64,000 nucleotides of DNA from Haliclona indistincta (taxonomy: Eukaryota > Porifera > Demospongiae > Haplosclerida > Chalinidae), in assembly GCA_964017065.1 (NCBI GenBank), contig OZ024785.1:7018167-7082166 (forward strand), written 5' to 3'. Below are positions 11,449 to 22,700 of the stretch, piece by piece. Numbering within the stretch: the stretch's first letter is position 1; each line of letters starts with the position of its first letter. The notes beneath the pieces were generated by a model. It ran no database searches and was not told the origin of the DNA. It saw only the letters and a program-made list of their open reading frames with translations. A program made the position numbers and the translations under genes.

Positions 11449-12479
11449 TTAGTGTTCACGGGCCTCTAGAATGAGAGGAGTCTCGAACTCAGAGTGTCTG
11501 ATTCCGAGAGAAAAGTTTGGAGCAGCCGGCTTGTGGAGATAAACTTTCTCAGGACAGTGGGCTCCAGGACCAGGCTTCCTGGTGGAGTCTGAAAAAAAAT
11601 TTAAAAATAAATTATTATGTCACTATCCATCTTACCTCCTGGCATGAAGCTTCTACCAAGCATAGAGTATGCTGGAGGTTTGGTTGCGTAGGTGGTAGGT
11701 GGGATGGCGTGGTATCGTCCAGGTCCAGGAGTCTTAGCCAGGTCTTCAGCAAAGCTACCAGTAGTGGGTCGACCAGCGATGGAAAAGGCAGAACCGGATG
11801 CTTTGTTGGGCACTTTGCTGCCGATTAGAGAGGGTAGAGTGTATGAGTTTGGTGATGGGTAGCTGTCTCCTGCAGAATCAAACAGATCAATGTGAGAGTG
11901 GTTGTATCGTGTGACGTACTCTTTCTGTAGCGTGTCCTTGAGCCCATTGAATATGCTGGAGCATGCTTCTCTCCTTGTGGATGAGCCTTCTCAGAATTGT
12001 AATCACCTGGGCTAGGTGTCTTGAAAGTGTCTATTGAGTGAGAGACATTTAAAAATTGCAATAGCAGCATTGTTGATTTGTTGCACTTACTGAGGTCTTT
12101 CTGTCTTCCAAGGATGGTGTAGGCTGGTTTTCCTTCACGACCGTTTCGAGAGAACATTGAATCAATGAAATAAACGGGTCCGGGGCTGCAGTCCTTGCGC
12201 CACACTAATAGTATGGTGACATAAAAATGCATTACATTGAGAAGCTTACTTCCACTACTCAGTCGCTTTCCAAAAGAATACGAGGCATTCATTTTCTTTG
12301 TTGGATCATGGCTGATTTGCCCGAGACACGGTGGTAGTTTGTATCTGCCTGGCCCTGGACCTGCAGCAGAGAAATTTGATAGTAATGCTCTGCACAGATA
12401 GGTGGCGTCGAGTGATTGCACCTCTCTCGCGTGCTGCAATAATGGGTCTTGGTTTCTTCTCCAATGGAAGTGGATCCAT
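11449..12479 (-). CDS. CIMAP1: CIMAP1/ODF3 (SHIPPO-repeat) axonemal protein
   Basis: Six exons: 12479-12422, 12360-12250, 12204-12091, 12030-11920, 11869-11636 and 11588-11449; every internal junction is in phase 1. The product is 255 aa, against 254 in human ODF3. Six Pro-Gly-Pro SHIPPO repeats are seen, including [37 protein letters not shown] and [14 protein letters not shown]. The C terminus [15 protein letters not shown] matches vertebrate ODF3. These proteins are microtubule-associated inner proteins of cilia and sperm tails. Its 5' end is 279 bases from the divergent HYOU1 start. Confidence 0.93.
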
Positions 12480-12757
12480 TGTTAGACTATTTCACTGGAA
12501 TATTTCCTGCGAATAGACCTTGATAAGCAAGGATTTGTCAGAGAAACACGAGGTGCTGGTTACAAATTCTCAATCCACGGTGGCCACGCTGCTGTCGTCA
12601 ACTTGTACTTGTGTACGCTGCGTAGCAACTGATAGGCGATAATTAGAGTTATGACGTCACTGTGGGTTTGTCCAATCATCTGGTGACAACCCATGTGGTT
12701 CGCGGTAAAAAATACATAGTCAATGCAAGCAGACTTTTATGTGTAATTCGTACAAAG
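12480..12757. promoter_or_regulatory. CIMAP1/HYOU1 divergent promoter
   Basis: Holds a perfect CRE/ATF palindrome TGACGTCA at 12652-12659, a CCAAT box at 12672-12676, and two CCACG half-sites near 12577 and 12587 of the type bound by ATF6/XBP1. No full ERSE (CCAAT-N9-CCACG) is present. Stress control of HYOU1 is known in animals; that it works through these sites is inference. Confidence 0.45.
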
Positions 12758-14323
12758 ATGAATCTTAGAATATCATGGCAGCTCGTTTCAACAACCACCG
12801 TTCTGTGTCTTCTATACTTCTGCTCTCTCTGGACGGAGAGCCATTCTGCCGCTGTTATATCGATAGACTTCAGCAGTGAATGGATAAAAATAGCCCTAGT
12901 CAAGGTGAGAGGATCGCGTGAATAGTGTGTATTTGCACTATGCACGTATTTTAAACACTGTTAGTGATTCAAATTCTCCAATGTAGCCTGGAATACCGAT
13001 GGAGATCGTGTTAAACAAGTGAGCAGTAATAGCTAAACAGTGCATGGGGTGGTAGAGTACACTTTCAGTATGCTGAACCACAAGATTACGTTGGGAATAT
13101 CAAAGAATTTCTGTTATTCGCAACACATAAGCTCGTACTAAATTTTGTCCCTTGCACATACTCTTCCAGCATAGACAATCTACAATCCTTTCACTTCCTT
13201 CCAGCAGCCAGCCCACAATGATTGTGTTTCTATTTCCTCTGATTCGCATCATTTTCCTTTCTTTTGTTCTATTCCTTGAACAGGGAATCAAAGAGGAAGA
13301 CACCAGCTGTGGTTTCACTGAGAAATGGTGAGAGGCTATTTGGAGAAGCAGCATTATCTACAGTAAGACAAGAATAGTGCAAAATGTCACTTTTTTGAAA
13401 ATCGTCTCTCAGGCAGTGAAGTATCCTCGCAATGCGTACTGGCATCTCCAGTTACTAGTGGGGCTTGATTATGACAACCCTATAGTACAGCAATACAAGA
13501 AATGGTTTCCTTACCACGATATTATCAAGGACAAAGAAAGAGGTGAGTTTAAAATTTTGTCATTTCTCACTCACTCATTATTATGTCTTTTACAGGCACT
13601 ATCTTATTCAGACATGACGAGTAAGTGATGTGGATAAAATCACGATTTATCTCTTTCGGTGTATTTTTCTAGTGAGACGGTTTTTACTCCAGAAGAGCTG
13701 GTAGGAATGTTGTTTGACTATTGTAGAGAAATATCAGAAGATTACGCAGGTAATGTTGCTAGCAGTGAATAGTAGTACTACTGTAGTAATGTTCTGTGTG
13801 TTTCAGGTCAACCGGTTCGTGATGTGGTGGTCACTGTCCCGGCTTTTTATAGTCAAGCACAGCGAAGGGCAATGCTACAGTGAGTTATTGAGACAAAAAG
13901 AGTGTGTTTGTGTGTGTGTGAGTGTGTGTGTGTGTGTTGAGTGCGTCTGAGCGAGCAAGTGGGTGTGTAGCAGGAGTAATTCTTTGCTTGTCTGCAGAGC
14001 GGCAAAATTTGTCGGATTGAACGTCTTACAACTTATGACGGACAGTGCAGGAGGTTAGAAACACATCCACACATGAGTATAAGCTTTACGTATTTTTTTA
14101 TTCCATAGCTGCTCTCAACTATGGATTGTTTCATCAGTCATCTTTTAATAGTTCAAAAACTCATTCTATAATGATATATGACATGGGATCAACCAGTACT
14201 ATAGTATCCATTATTGGTGAGTTATATGCTCTTCATTTACTCTTTCTCTCCCTCCCCATCCCTACCTCTCTCCCTTTCTCTCCCTTCCTCTCTCTCTCCC
14301 TCCCTATCTCCCTCTCCCTCCCT

Positions 14324-14400
<77 letters not shown>

Positions 14401-17400
14401 AGTTTACTGATTGTTTCATCTTTTTGTTTTCAGAATATCGCAATGTAGCATTAAAGGAAGGCACTGTGGTCAACACGTACCCACAGCTCGCTGTCAAAGG
14501 GGTAGGATTCGATCGTACACTGGGAGGGCTCGAGATGGATATCAGACTGAAAAATCACTTAGCAGCATTGTTCAATGTGAGTATATTAGAGTATGTGGAT
14601 ATACTTGTTACTGTGTATCTTTGTAGAAGAAAGGTCTGACTAGTAGCAGCGTGTATGACTCACCACGTGCTATGTCCAAGCTACTGAAGGAGGCAAAGCG
14701 ATTGAAGAAAGTACTCAGTGCTAATACAGGGCATGTTGCTCAGGTACTGTATTCACCCACACCCTCTCATAGCTGCCTGTTTGTTTCACCAGGTGGAGAG
14801 TCTAATCGATGATGTGGACTTCAAAGCTCCTGTCACTAGAGAGGAGTTTGAAGGCATGTGTGGGGACCTGTTTGACAGGATTGCTGCACCCGTTCAACAG
14901 GCTCTGAAATCAGCTGATATGACATTGGTACACCATCACTCACTCACTCACTCACTCACTCACTCACTCACTCACTCACTCACTCACTCACTCACTCACT
15001 CACTCACTCACTCACTCACTCATTTTTTCTCAGGATGAAATGGATTCAGTGATACTTTTTGGTGGTAGCACAAGAGTGCCGAAAGTCCAAGAGAAAATTC
15101 TAGAAGCCATCAAGGGGTATTTACCTCACATTCACTTTCACAATGTCACTCATTTTTCTTAAATTTCTTAGCAAGGAGCTCAGCAAGAACCTCAACACAG
15201 ATGAAGCGGCAGCGTTGGGCGCTGTGTATCAGTCTGCTTCGCTCAGTAAACAGTTTAAAGTATCGAAATTTCTAGTCAAGGACAGCACAGTGTATCCAAT
15301 CCAGGTACTATGACACTTGATTGTGTTGAATATTCACCTCTCACTGACTGCAGGTGTCATTTGTTAAGAGCACTGTAGACTCTGAGGGCGTAACCAGCAG
15401 TAGATCAGTAACACGGACCCTGTTTCAGACTGGTAACTCCTACCCACAGAAGAAGCTGCTCACGTTCAATCGACACACGGACGACTTCTCATTCTCAATT
15501 CACTATGGCACTAATACAGTGATAACTGAGGATCAAATACGGTATATTAGAAAGGCATCTTAGTATTTGATCTGTGGTTGTGTGTCACAGATATCTTGGT
15601 CCTATGAACCTGACCACTGTCCAGCTGACAGGAGTAGCAGCAGCATTGACAGCTCATAGTGATGGAGAGACAGGCGGAGTCAAGGTGCATTTCCGCATGG
15701 ACGAGAGTGGACTATTTCACATGGAAGCAGTAAGTTAAAAATAAGTTAAAAATTATGTATGTTTTGAGCATCGAATGCATTTTTTGCACTAGGCTGAGTC
15801 AATTTTTGAATACCAAGAAGAGGAAAAGAAAGATGATGAATCAACTTTATCAAGTGAGTTCGGATTTGTGTTTCCGTGTTTCTAATGTTTATTGTTGCTA
15901 TGGCAGAGATAACCAGTACCTTGTCAAACCTGTTTGGTGGGTCCAGTGATGAGAAGAAAGAAGATACAAAGGAATCAGAGGATCAAGACACTCAGACAGT
16001 AGCTGGTGATGATGGAGATGCCTCAAAAGAGAAAGAGAGTGAGAAAGAAGAGAAAAAGCCAGCAACAGATGAGACAGTGAAACAAGACTCTGAGAGCAAA
16101 GAAACCAAGACTGAAAAACAAAAACAAGACAAGAAAGAGAAAGAGAAAGCTAAAGAAAAGAAACAGGAAAAGACTGATGAAGAAGCTACAAAAGATGACA
16201 ACGGAGATAAGAGTGCGAAGTCTGAGAAGGACAAAGAGAAGAAAAGTGATGAAGAGTCTACCCAAGAAACACCTTCACCATCAGTCGAGAATGCTACCAA
16301 TGAAACTACAGGTATTACCAGTTCAAATTTTACCTGGCAGTAAAATTTTTAATTTGCTTTTTTTCTGCAGAGGGATCTTCTAAGAATGCTACTGGTAGAT
16401 CAAGAAGCAAATCAAAGAAGCGTGATGGTGATGAAGGAGTTAAAATGAGAACGGTAAAGGTCAACTTGACGGCAGAGGTCACTCAGCTTGATCACAATGA
16501 CCTCACAACTGATCTGATACAGAAATCTGAAGCAAAGTTAGAACTATAACTTTATTCATTTCAAATCTGTTATCTAACTTGTTCAGATTGCGTGCACTAC
16601 AGCAGCGTGACGAAGAGAAGAAAGAAAACGAAAAATCTAAAAACAGTCTTGAGGCATTTATATTCGAGACGAGAGATGCCTTGTTCTTGGAAGGTGTTAT
16701 AGCGGTATCGACAGAAGCAGAGCGTCAAACAGCAAGTGATGCTTTGAAAGAGGCAGCGGACTGGCTTGAGGAAGATGGCTACACAGCTGAAACAGCAACT
16801 TACAAACAGAGACTGAGAGAACTCAAACGAACTGTTCGACCGATCTTTAGAAGACTAATGGAGGCGGAGAGACGACCGAAACTGATTTCAGAACTGAAGG
16901 ATAGTTTGAATCTGTCGCACGACTTCATTGTCAAGATCAGAAACCTGACAGACGAGCTACAGATATTTACTGAAGTAGAAATGGGCAAACTGGAAAACAT
17001 AACAGAGGACACTGAAGTAGGTTTAATAATAGCTTGTAGTCACCAATAATCTACTTTCTTTATTACATCCAGCAATGGTTAGAGAAGATGGAGAGAGAAC
17101 AGAATGCTACACTAGCTCATGAAGATCCAGCCCTTACTAGTGAAGAGCTGGATGACAAGAGGAGAAAGCTGGATAGAGAACTGCTATATCTACTCAACAA
17201 ACTGCGATCACATCCTCCTCCTAAGCTCAAGAAACCAATGTCCAAGAGCACAACTAACAACACAACTAGCAATAGTACTACTACTACTACTGGTGGTGGT
17301 GGTGGTGGTAATACAGAGAATGGTGCTACTAGGAATGGGGCTAGCAAGCTTAAGCCTGAGAACGAGGACAAGACTGGGAACGAGGATGAGGCAGTAGCAG

Positions 17401-17598
17401 CCAAGGATAAGGTGAAACCTGGAGAACAGGACCCAACATCACGAAGTACTGAATCAGGTGATCATGTTGCCTTCATTATGGAATTATAATTTATTCTTTG
17501 TTTTCTTAGCTACAGACTCGTTGGATGCTCTCCCAGCTCCTGCAGGAGAGGAAGCCAAATCTACTGATAAAGACACCAAGGATCGACTAGAACTCTAG
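12758..17598 (+). CDS. HYOU1: HYOU1 / GRP170, ER Hsp70-family chaperone
   Basis: Twenty-two exons, starting 12758-12904 and ending 17510-17598, join in frame to 1066 aa (human 999). A signal peptide is followed by the Hsp70 ATPase domain. Landmarks are [17 protein letters not shown] near residue 33, [20 protein letters not shown] in 13807-13879, [16 protein letters not shown] in 14109-14216, and [16 protein letters not shown] in 15034-15116. The substrate-binding beta domain covers 15354-15729. An acidic/basic K-E-rich loop fills exon 15907-16311, and a helical lid covers 16587-17016. It acts in the ER lumen as a holdase and nucleotide-exchange partner of BiP. The C terminus is RLEL, a weak KDEL-like signal (human NDEL). 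Introns hold several microsatellites. A broken copy of the last three exons lies at 27961-28791. Confidence 0.95.
14329..14400. repeat. (TC)n microsatellite in HYOU1 intron 9
   Basis: An almost pure CT dinucleotide run ahead of the acceptor of exon 14434, preceded by a CCT-rich tract from 14250. It makes a very long pyrimidine tract. Confidence 0.95.
14936..15022. repeat. (CACT)n microsatellite in HYOU1 intron 12
   Basis: About 21 head-to-tail CACT tetramers between exons 14793-14927 and 15034-15116. Confidence 0.95.
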
Positions 17599-17699
17599 CA
17601 ATCGTTATACTAGATGTACATTATAACACCTGTTCTGAGAATAATTCTGTACTACCGGTCCATCTTCGCAAAAGTGATAAACTTTTAACAATTATTGTA

Positions 17700-18328
17700 C
17701 GCATGCGTGCGGCGAAGAATGCGGTACGGTGCCGGTGCAGTGCGAGGTACAATATACGGTACGCGGTCGAGGTGGTAGGGCTGTGGCCGTGGGTCGCCAT
17801 TTCCTTCGTGCAGCTCTGCGCTGCACGGGGGACTCACACAGCTAAAAGGTGAGTATAGATCGAGCACATCGAAGATTAAGAATATGGCTCATCAAGAAGA
17901 GGTGAATCATGAGTTATGTGTGTATTAATAAGAGACTAAACTAAACCTGTTCTCTCTCTGTGTGGTACTTTAGGAAACGGTGAGTTGAACCATACATTAT
18001 GTTACATTGCTTATTAATAACACGTTCTCTTTAATGTATGTATACACCAACATTAGAAGGTAAGTTAATATTATGTAGACTGAGGATCTCATTAATAGCT
18101 ATACTTCTCTGATCCATTTTGTATTCCCAAGAAGGTGAATTACTAATAATAATACTATTAAGTTTGATGTGCATGTCAAAATGACTATCAATATTCAATA
18201 ACGACTCTTTTTCTCTTCTCTAACTTTAGAAAGTGAGTTTTATAATAATGTTGATGTACGTGTCTAAGTGACTAGGAGTAACTGCTCCTTTTTTCTCTTT
18301 CCTAATGATCTCTACTTGATTTTAGAAG
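17700..18328 (+). other. 5' start of the intron-like array, copy 1
   Basis: From 250 bases past HYOU1, intron-shaped units start. The first donor GTGAGT is at 17849. Short segments lie between a TTTAG-type acceptor and the next donor: 17974-17979 (six bases), 18057-18059, 18132-18134, 18230-18232 and 18326-18328 (three bases each: AAG, AAG, AAA, AAG). All lengths are multiples of three. The same block recurs at 29628-30140, where the DNA before the first donor is an open frame; in this copy that upstream part has insertions that change frame. The donor at 18329 has its next good acceptor at 19844, 1.5 kb on. Confidence 0.5.
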
Positions 18329-18410
18329 GTGAGTTACATAGACATTGCCAACAATGGTAACGATCATCAGATGAAACTATCAATATCCTAACTACACATG
18401 GGTAGTTATA

Positions 18411-18526
18411 CAGACCTTTGCAAGTTGCTTGACAGCAGAGATTGTGAAATGGGCGTAGGCCTATAACATAGTTAGTCAATACCCATTTTACAATTTCTGC
18501 TGTCAAGCAGCATGCAAAAGGTCTGT
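18411..18526. mobile_element. Foldback MITE, TA target site
   Basis: Inverted arms beginning CAGACCTTTGCA and ending in its complement, flanked by TA. The homologous sequence near 52510 lacks it and shows the empty site, so this is a real insertion, mariner-type by its TA. Confidence 0.85.
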
Positions 18527-18797
18527 AGACACTTGAATGGTGACTAGTGCTGGTATGATGACGCTGATAGACTAACGAGGACCAGTAGATTTGACACTAG
18601 CAGCTTCTATAGTACCATTAATTCATAGATATCAATTGTCAATCGGCTATGCCCAATAGGTGTAATACTGACTAATTTGCAGTGTGCGCTCTCCATCATG
18701 GCGGCTAGTACGTGAAGACAGTTTTTAGGTACACAATGCTCCGCTGTTCCTTCACTGCAAAAATAGTATTGCTGCTTTAACGGGTCATTTGTTACTA

Positions 18798-19001
18798 CAG
18801 TCGATTTCAGTTCCGTTCGAACATCGCGTATCGCGTACTCTCCGTGTGGTGTTTGACCCGTTGCGTAACGCTTGTAGTAATTCATCCATTTTTACATGTG
18901 TGGACTGTTGTGGGGCGTGGCTACGCGTTACGCGGCCAGTGCACGGCACTCACTCGTCACGCCAGCAAAAGCCTCTGTTCGAACGGAACTGAAATCGACT
19001 G
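18798..19001. mobile_element. MITE with about 28-bp inverted ends, TA target site
   Basis: Ends begin CAGTCGATTTCAGTTCCG and are near-perfect inverted repeats; TA flanks both sides (18796-18797, 19002-19003). No coding capacity. Confidence 0.8.
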
Positions 19002-19794
19002 TAGAGATTTGTAGTGAGTAAAATAAATCAGCCATGTAGCATTTATTATTGTGGTTTTACATGGAATGCATGAGTGTGTTATGGCTATGCGCAATCATGT
19101 GGAAACTGAGCTGAGCTAACAACCTCAAAATATGATATTAAAATTCCATGTAACAAATGACTTGTTATAGACACATAACCGTTATTAACCCTCGGCGCAT
19201 GCGCGAGGGTTACAGTACTTGGTCTGATCTGTCGTTCGGGGGATGAAAATTTAATTTGAAATTATCAATATCTACACGATAGACAACTCAAGGTGACTAG
19301 TGCTGGTACGATAACGCTGATAGACTAATGAGAACCAGATGCTGCTGATCGATAGGATCTGTAGAATCAGATTTGACACTAGCAGCTTCTATAGTACCAT
19401 TACCATTGTTCGTACTGATAAATTCGCTGAATGTAGGTGAACCTGATTAAGTATCACCAGACACAGCTACATGTTGCATTATATTTCATTTAAATGTGGT
19501 TCCAAGCATGCTAAGCAAATAGTCACAAATCAAGTGATTACTGATAAACAATAGCTTTTGGATGAAAATTTATTGATTTATTCTGTATTAATTTTGTACG
19601 TCAAATATCACAGCAACATTTAGACAAGCACAGCAATTTAGACAGCAATTTGACCCAAACGATGAAAAATCTACTGTTACACGTGCACTAATAACAAAAG
19701 GCTTGCTTATCAGAACAACTACTACTGTGGCAAAAGCTGCTTCATAATTAAGTACTCAATTGAGTCAATTCATTTTCAATGTCTACTTCGACTA
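19002..19794. other. Non-coding spacer with an internal duplication
   Basis: No gene recognised. The stretch 19293-19400 repeats 18539-18620 (both contain GACACTAGCAGCTTCTATAG), so this is a local duplication of array flank. The rest is AT-rich. Confidence 0.5.
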
Positions 19795-22700
19795 AGATTA
19801 ACCACTCCCTCTTTTTCTCTTCTCTGATCCATTCCCAACATTAGCCAGTGAGTTAGATTGATCTTGTCAAAATGACTAAGATTAACCATTCCCTCTTTTT
19901 CTCTTCTCTGATCCATTCCCAACTTTAGGATGTGAGTTGCATATATCTTGTCAAAATGACTAAGAATGACCACTCCCTCTTTTTCTCTTCTCTGATCCAT
20001 TCCCAACTTTAGATCGTGAGTTAACGTTGCATATATCTTGTCAAAATGACCAAGAATAACCACTCCCTCTTTTTCTCTTCTCTTATTCATTCCCAACTTT
20101 AGGAGGTGAGTTGTGTAGATCTTGTCAAAATGACTAAGAATAACTAAGAATAACCACTACCTCTTTTTCTCTTCTCTGATTCATTCCCAACTTTAGGAGG
20201 TGAGTTGCATTAGATCTTGTCAAAATGACTAAGAATAACCACTCCCTCTTTTTCTCTTCTCTGATCCATTCTCAACTTTAGATAGTGAGTTACATAGATC
20301 TTGTCAAAAATGACTGAGAATAACCACTCCCTCTTTTTCTCTTTTCTGATGCATTCTCAACTTTAGCTGGTGAGTTGCATAGATCTTGTCAAAATGACTA
20401 AGAATAACCACTCCCTCTTTTTCTCTTTTCTGATGCATTCTCAACTTTAGGCGGTGAGTTGCATAGATCTTGTCAAAATGACTAAGAATAACCACTCCCT
20501 CTTTTTCTCTTCTCTGATCCATTCTCAACTTTAGATAGTGAGTTACATAGATCTTGTCAAAAATGACTGAGAATAACCACTCCCTCTTTTTCTCTTTTCT
20601 GATGCATTCTCAACTTTAGCTGGTGAGTTGCATAGATCTTGTCAAAATGACTAAGAATAACCACTCCCTCTTTTTCTCTTTTCTGATGCATTCTCAACTT
20701 TAGGCGGTGAGTTGCATAGATCTTGTCAAAATGACCAAGAATAACCACTCCCTCTTTTTTTCTTCTCTGATCCATTCCCAACTTTAGGATGTGAGTTGCA
20801 TTGATCTTGTCAAAATGACTATGAATAACCACTCCCTCTTTTTATCTTCTCTGATCCATTCCCAACTTTATAGGATGTGAGTTGTATAGATCTTGTCAAA
20901 ATGACTAAGAATAACCACTCCCTCTTTTTTTCTTCTCTGATCCATTCCCAACTTTAGGATGTGAGTTGCATTGATCTTGTCAAAATGACTAAGAATGACT
21001 CCCTCTTTTTCTCTTCTCTGATACATTCCCAACTTTAGCCGGTGAGTTGCATAAATCTTGTCAAAATGATTAAGAATAACCACTCCCTCTTTTTCTCTTG
21101 TCTGATCCATTCCCAACTTTAGTTGGTGAGTTGCATAGATCTTGTCAAAATGACTATGAATAACCACTCCCTCTTTTTCTCTTCTCTGATCCATTCCCAA
21201 CTTTAGCCGGTGAGTTGCATAAATCTTGTCAAAATGATTAAGAATAACCACACCCTCTTTTTCTCTTGTCTGATCCATTCCCAACTTTAGTTGGTGAGTT
21301 GCATAGATCTTGTCAAAATGACTATGAATAACCACTCCCTCTTTTTCTCTTCTCTGATCCATTCCCAACTTTAGGAAGTGAGTTGCATAGATCTTGTCAA
21401 AATGACTAAGAATAACCACTCCCTCTTTTTCTATTCTCTGATCCATTCCCAACTTTAGTATGTAAGTTGCATTGATCTTGTCAAAAGGACTAAGAATAAC
21501 CACTTCTTTTTCTCTTGTTTGATCCATTCCCAACTTTAGTTGGTGAGTTGCATAGATCTTGTCAAAATGGCTATGAATAACCACTCCCTCTTTTTCTCTT
21601 CTCTGATCCATTCCCAACTTTAGCCAGTGGGTTGCATAGATCTTATCATAATATAACCATTCCCTCTTTTTCTCTTCTCTGATCCATTCCCGTCTTTAGC
21701 TGGTGAGTTGCATAGATCTTGTCAAAATGACTATGAATAACCACTCCCTCTTTTTCTCTTCTCTGATCCATTCCCAACTTTAGGATGTGAGTTGCATAGA
21801 TCTTGTCAAAATGACTAAGAATAACCACTCCCTTTTTTTCTCTTCTCTGATCCATTCCCAACTTTAGCCAGTGGGTTGCATAGATCTTATCATAATATAA
21901 CCATTCCCTCTTTTCTCTTCTCTGATCCGGCATTTCCAATTTTAGCGAGTGAGTTGCCTAGATCTTGTCAAAATGACTAAGAATAACTACTCCCTCTTTT
22001 TCTCTTCTCTGATCCATTCCCGTCTTTAGCTGGTGAGTTGCATAGATCTCGTCAAAATAACTAAGAATAACCACTCCCTCTTTTTCTTCTCTGATCCATT
22101 CCCATCTTTAGCGAGTGAGTTGCATAGATCATGTCAAAATGACTATAAGAATAACCACTCCCTCTTTTTCTCTTCTCTGATCCATTCCCAACTTTAGGAA
22201 GTGAGTTACATAGATGTGCATGTCAAAATGACTAAGAATGACCACTCCCTCTTTTTCTCTTCTCTGATTCATTCCCAACTTTAGGAAGTAAGTTACATAT
22301 AGATGTGCATGTCAAAATGACTAAGAATAACCACTCCCTCTTTTTCATTTTTCTGATCCATTCCCAACTTTAGCCAGTGAGTTGCATAGATCTTGTCAAA
22401 TTACTATAAGAATAACCACTCCCTCTTTTTCTTCTCTGATCCATTCCCATCTTTAGCAAGTGAGTTGCATAGATCATGTCAAAATGACTATAAGAATAAC
22501 CACTCCCTCTTTTTCTCTTCTCTGATCCATTCCCAACTTTTAGGAAGTGAGCTACATAGATCAGTGTGCTTCTCAAAATGACTAAGAATAACCACTCCCT
22601 CTTTTTCTTTTTTCTGATCCATTCCCAACTTTAGCCTGTGAGTTTCATAGATCTTGTCAAAATGACTAGAAGAATAACCACTCCCTCTTTTTCTTCTCTT

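Noticed and set aside
14214..14410. Ser/Leu-repeat frames
   Set aside because: Produced by the (TC)n microsatellite in an intron.
15992..16300. Ser/Phe-rich minus frame
   Set aside because: Antisense of the Lys/Glu-rich loop of HYOU1.
17109..17404. Val/Leu-rich minus frame
   Set aside because: Antisense of the Thr/Gly-rich linker of HYOU1 exon 21.
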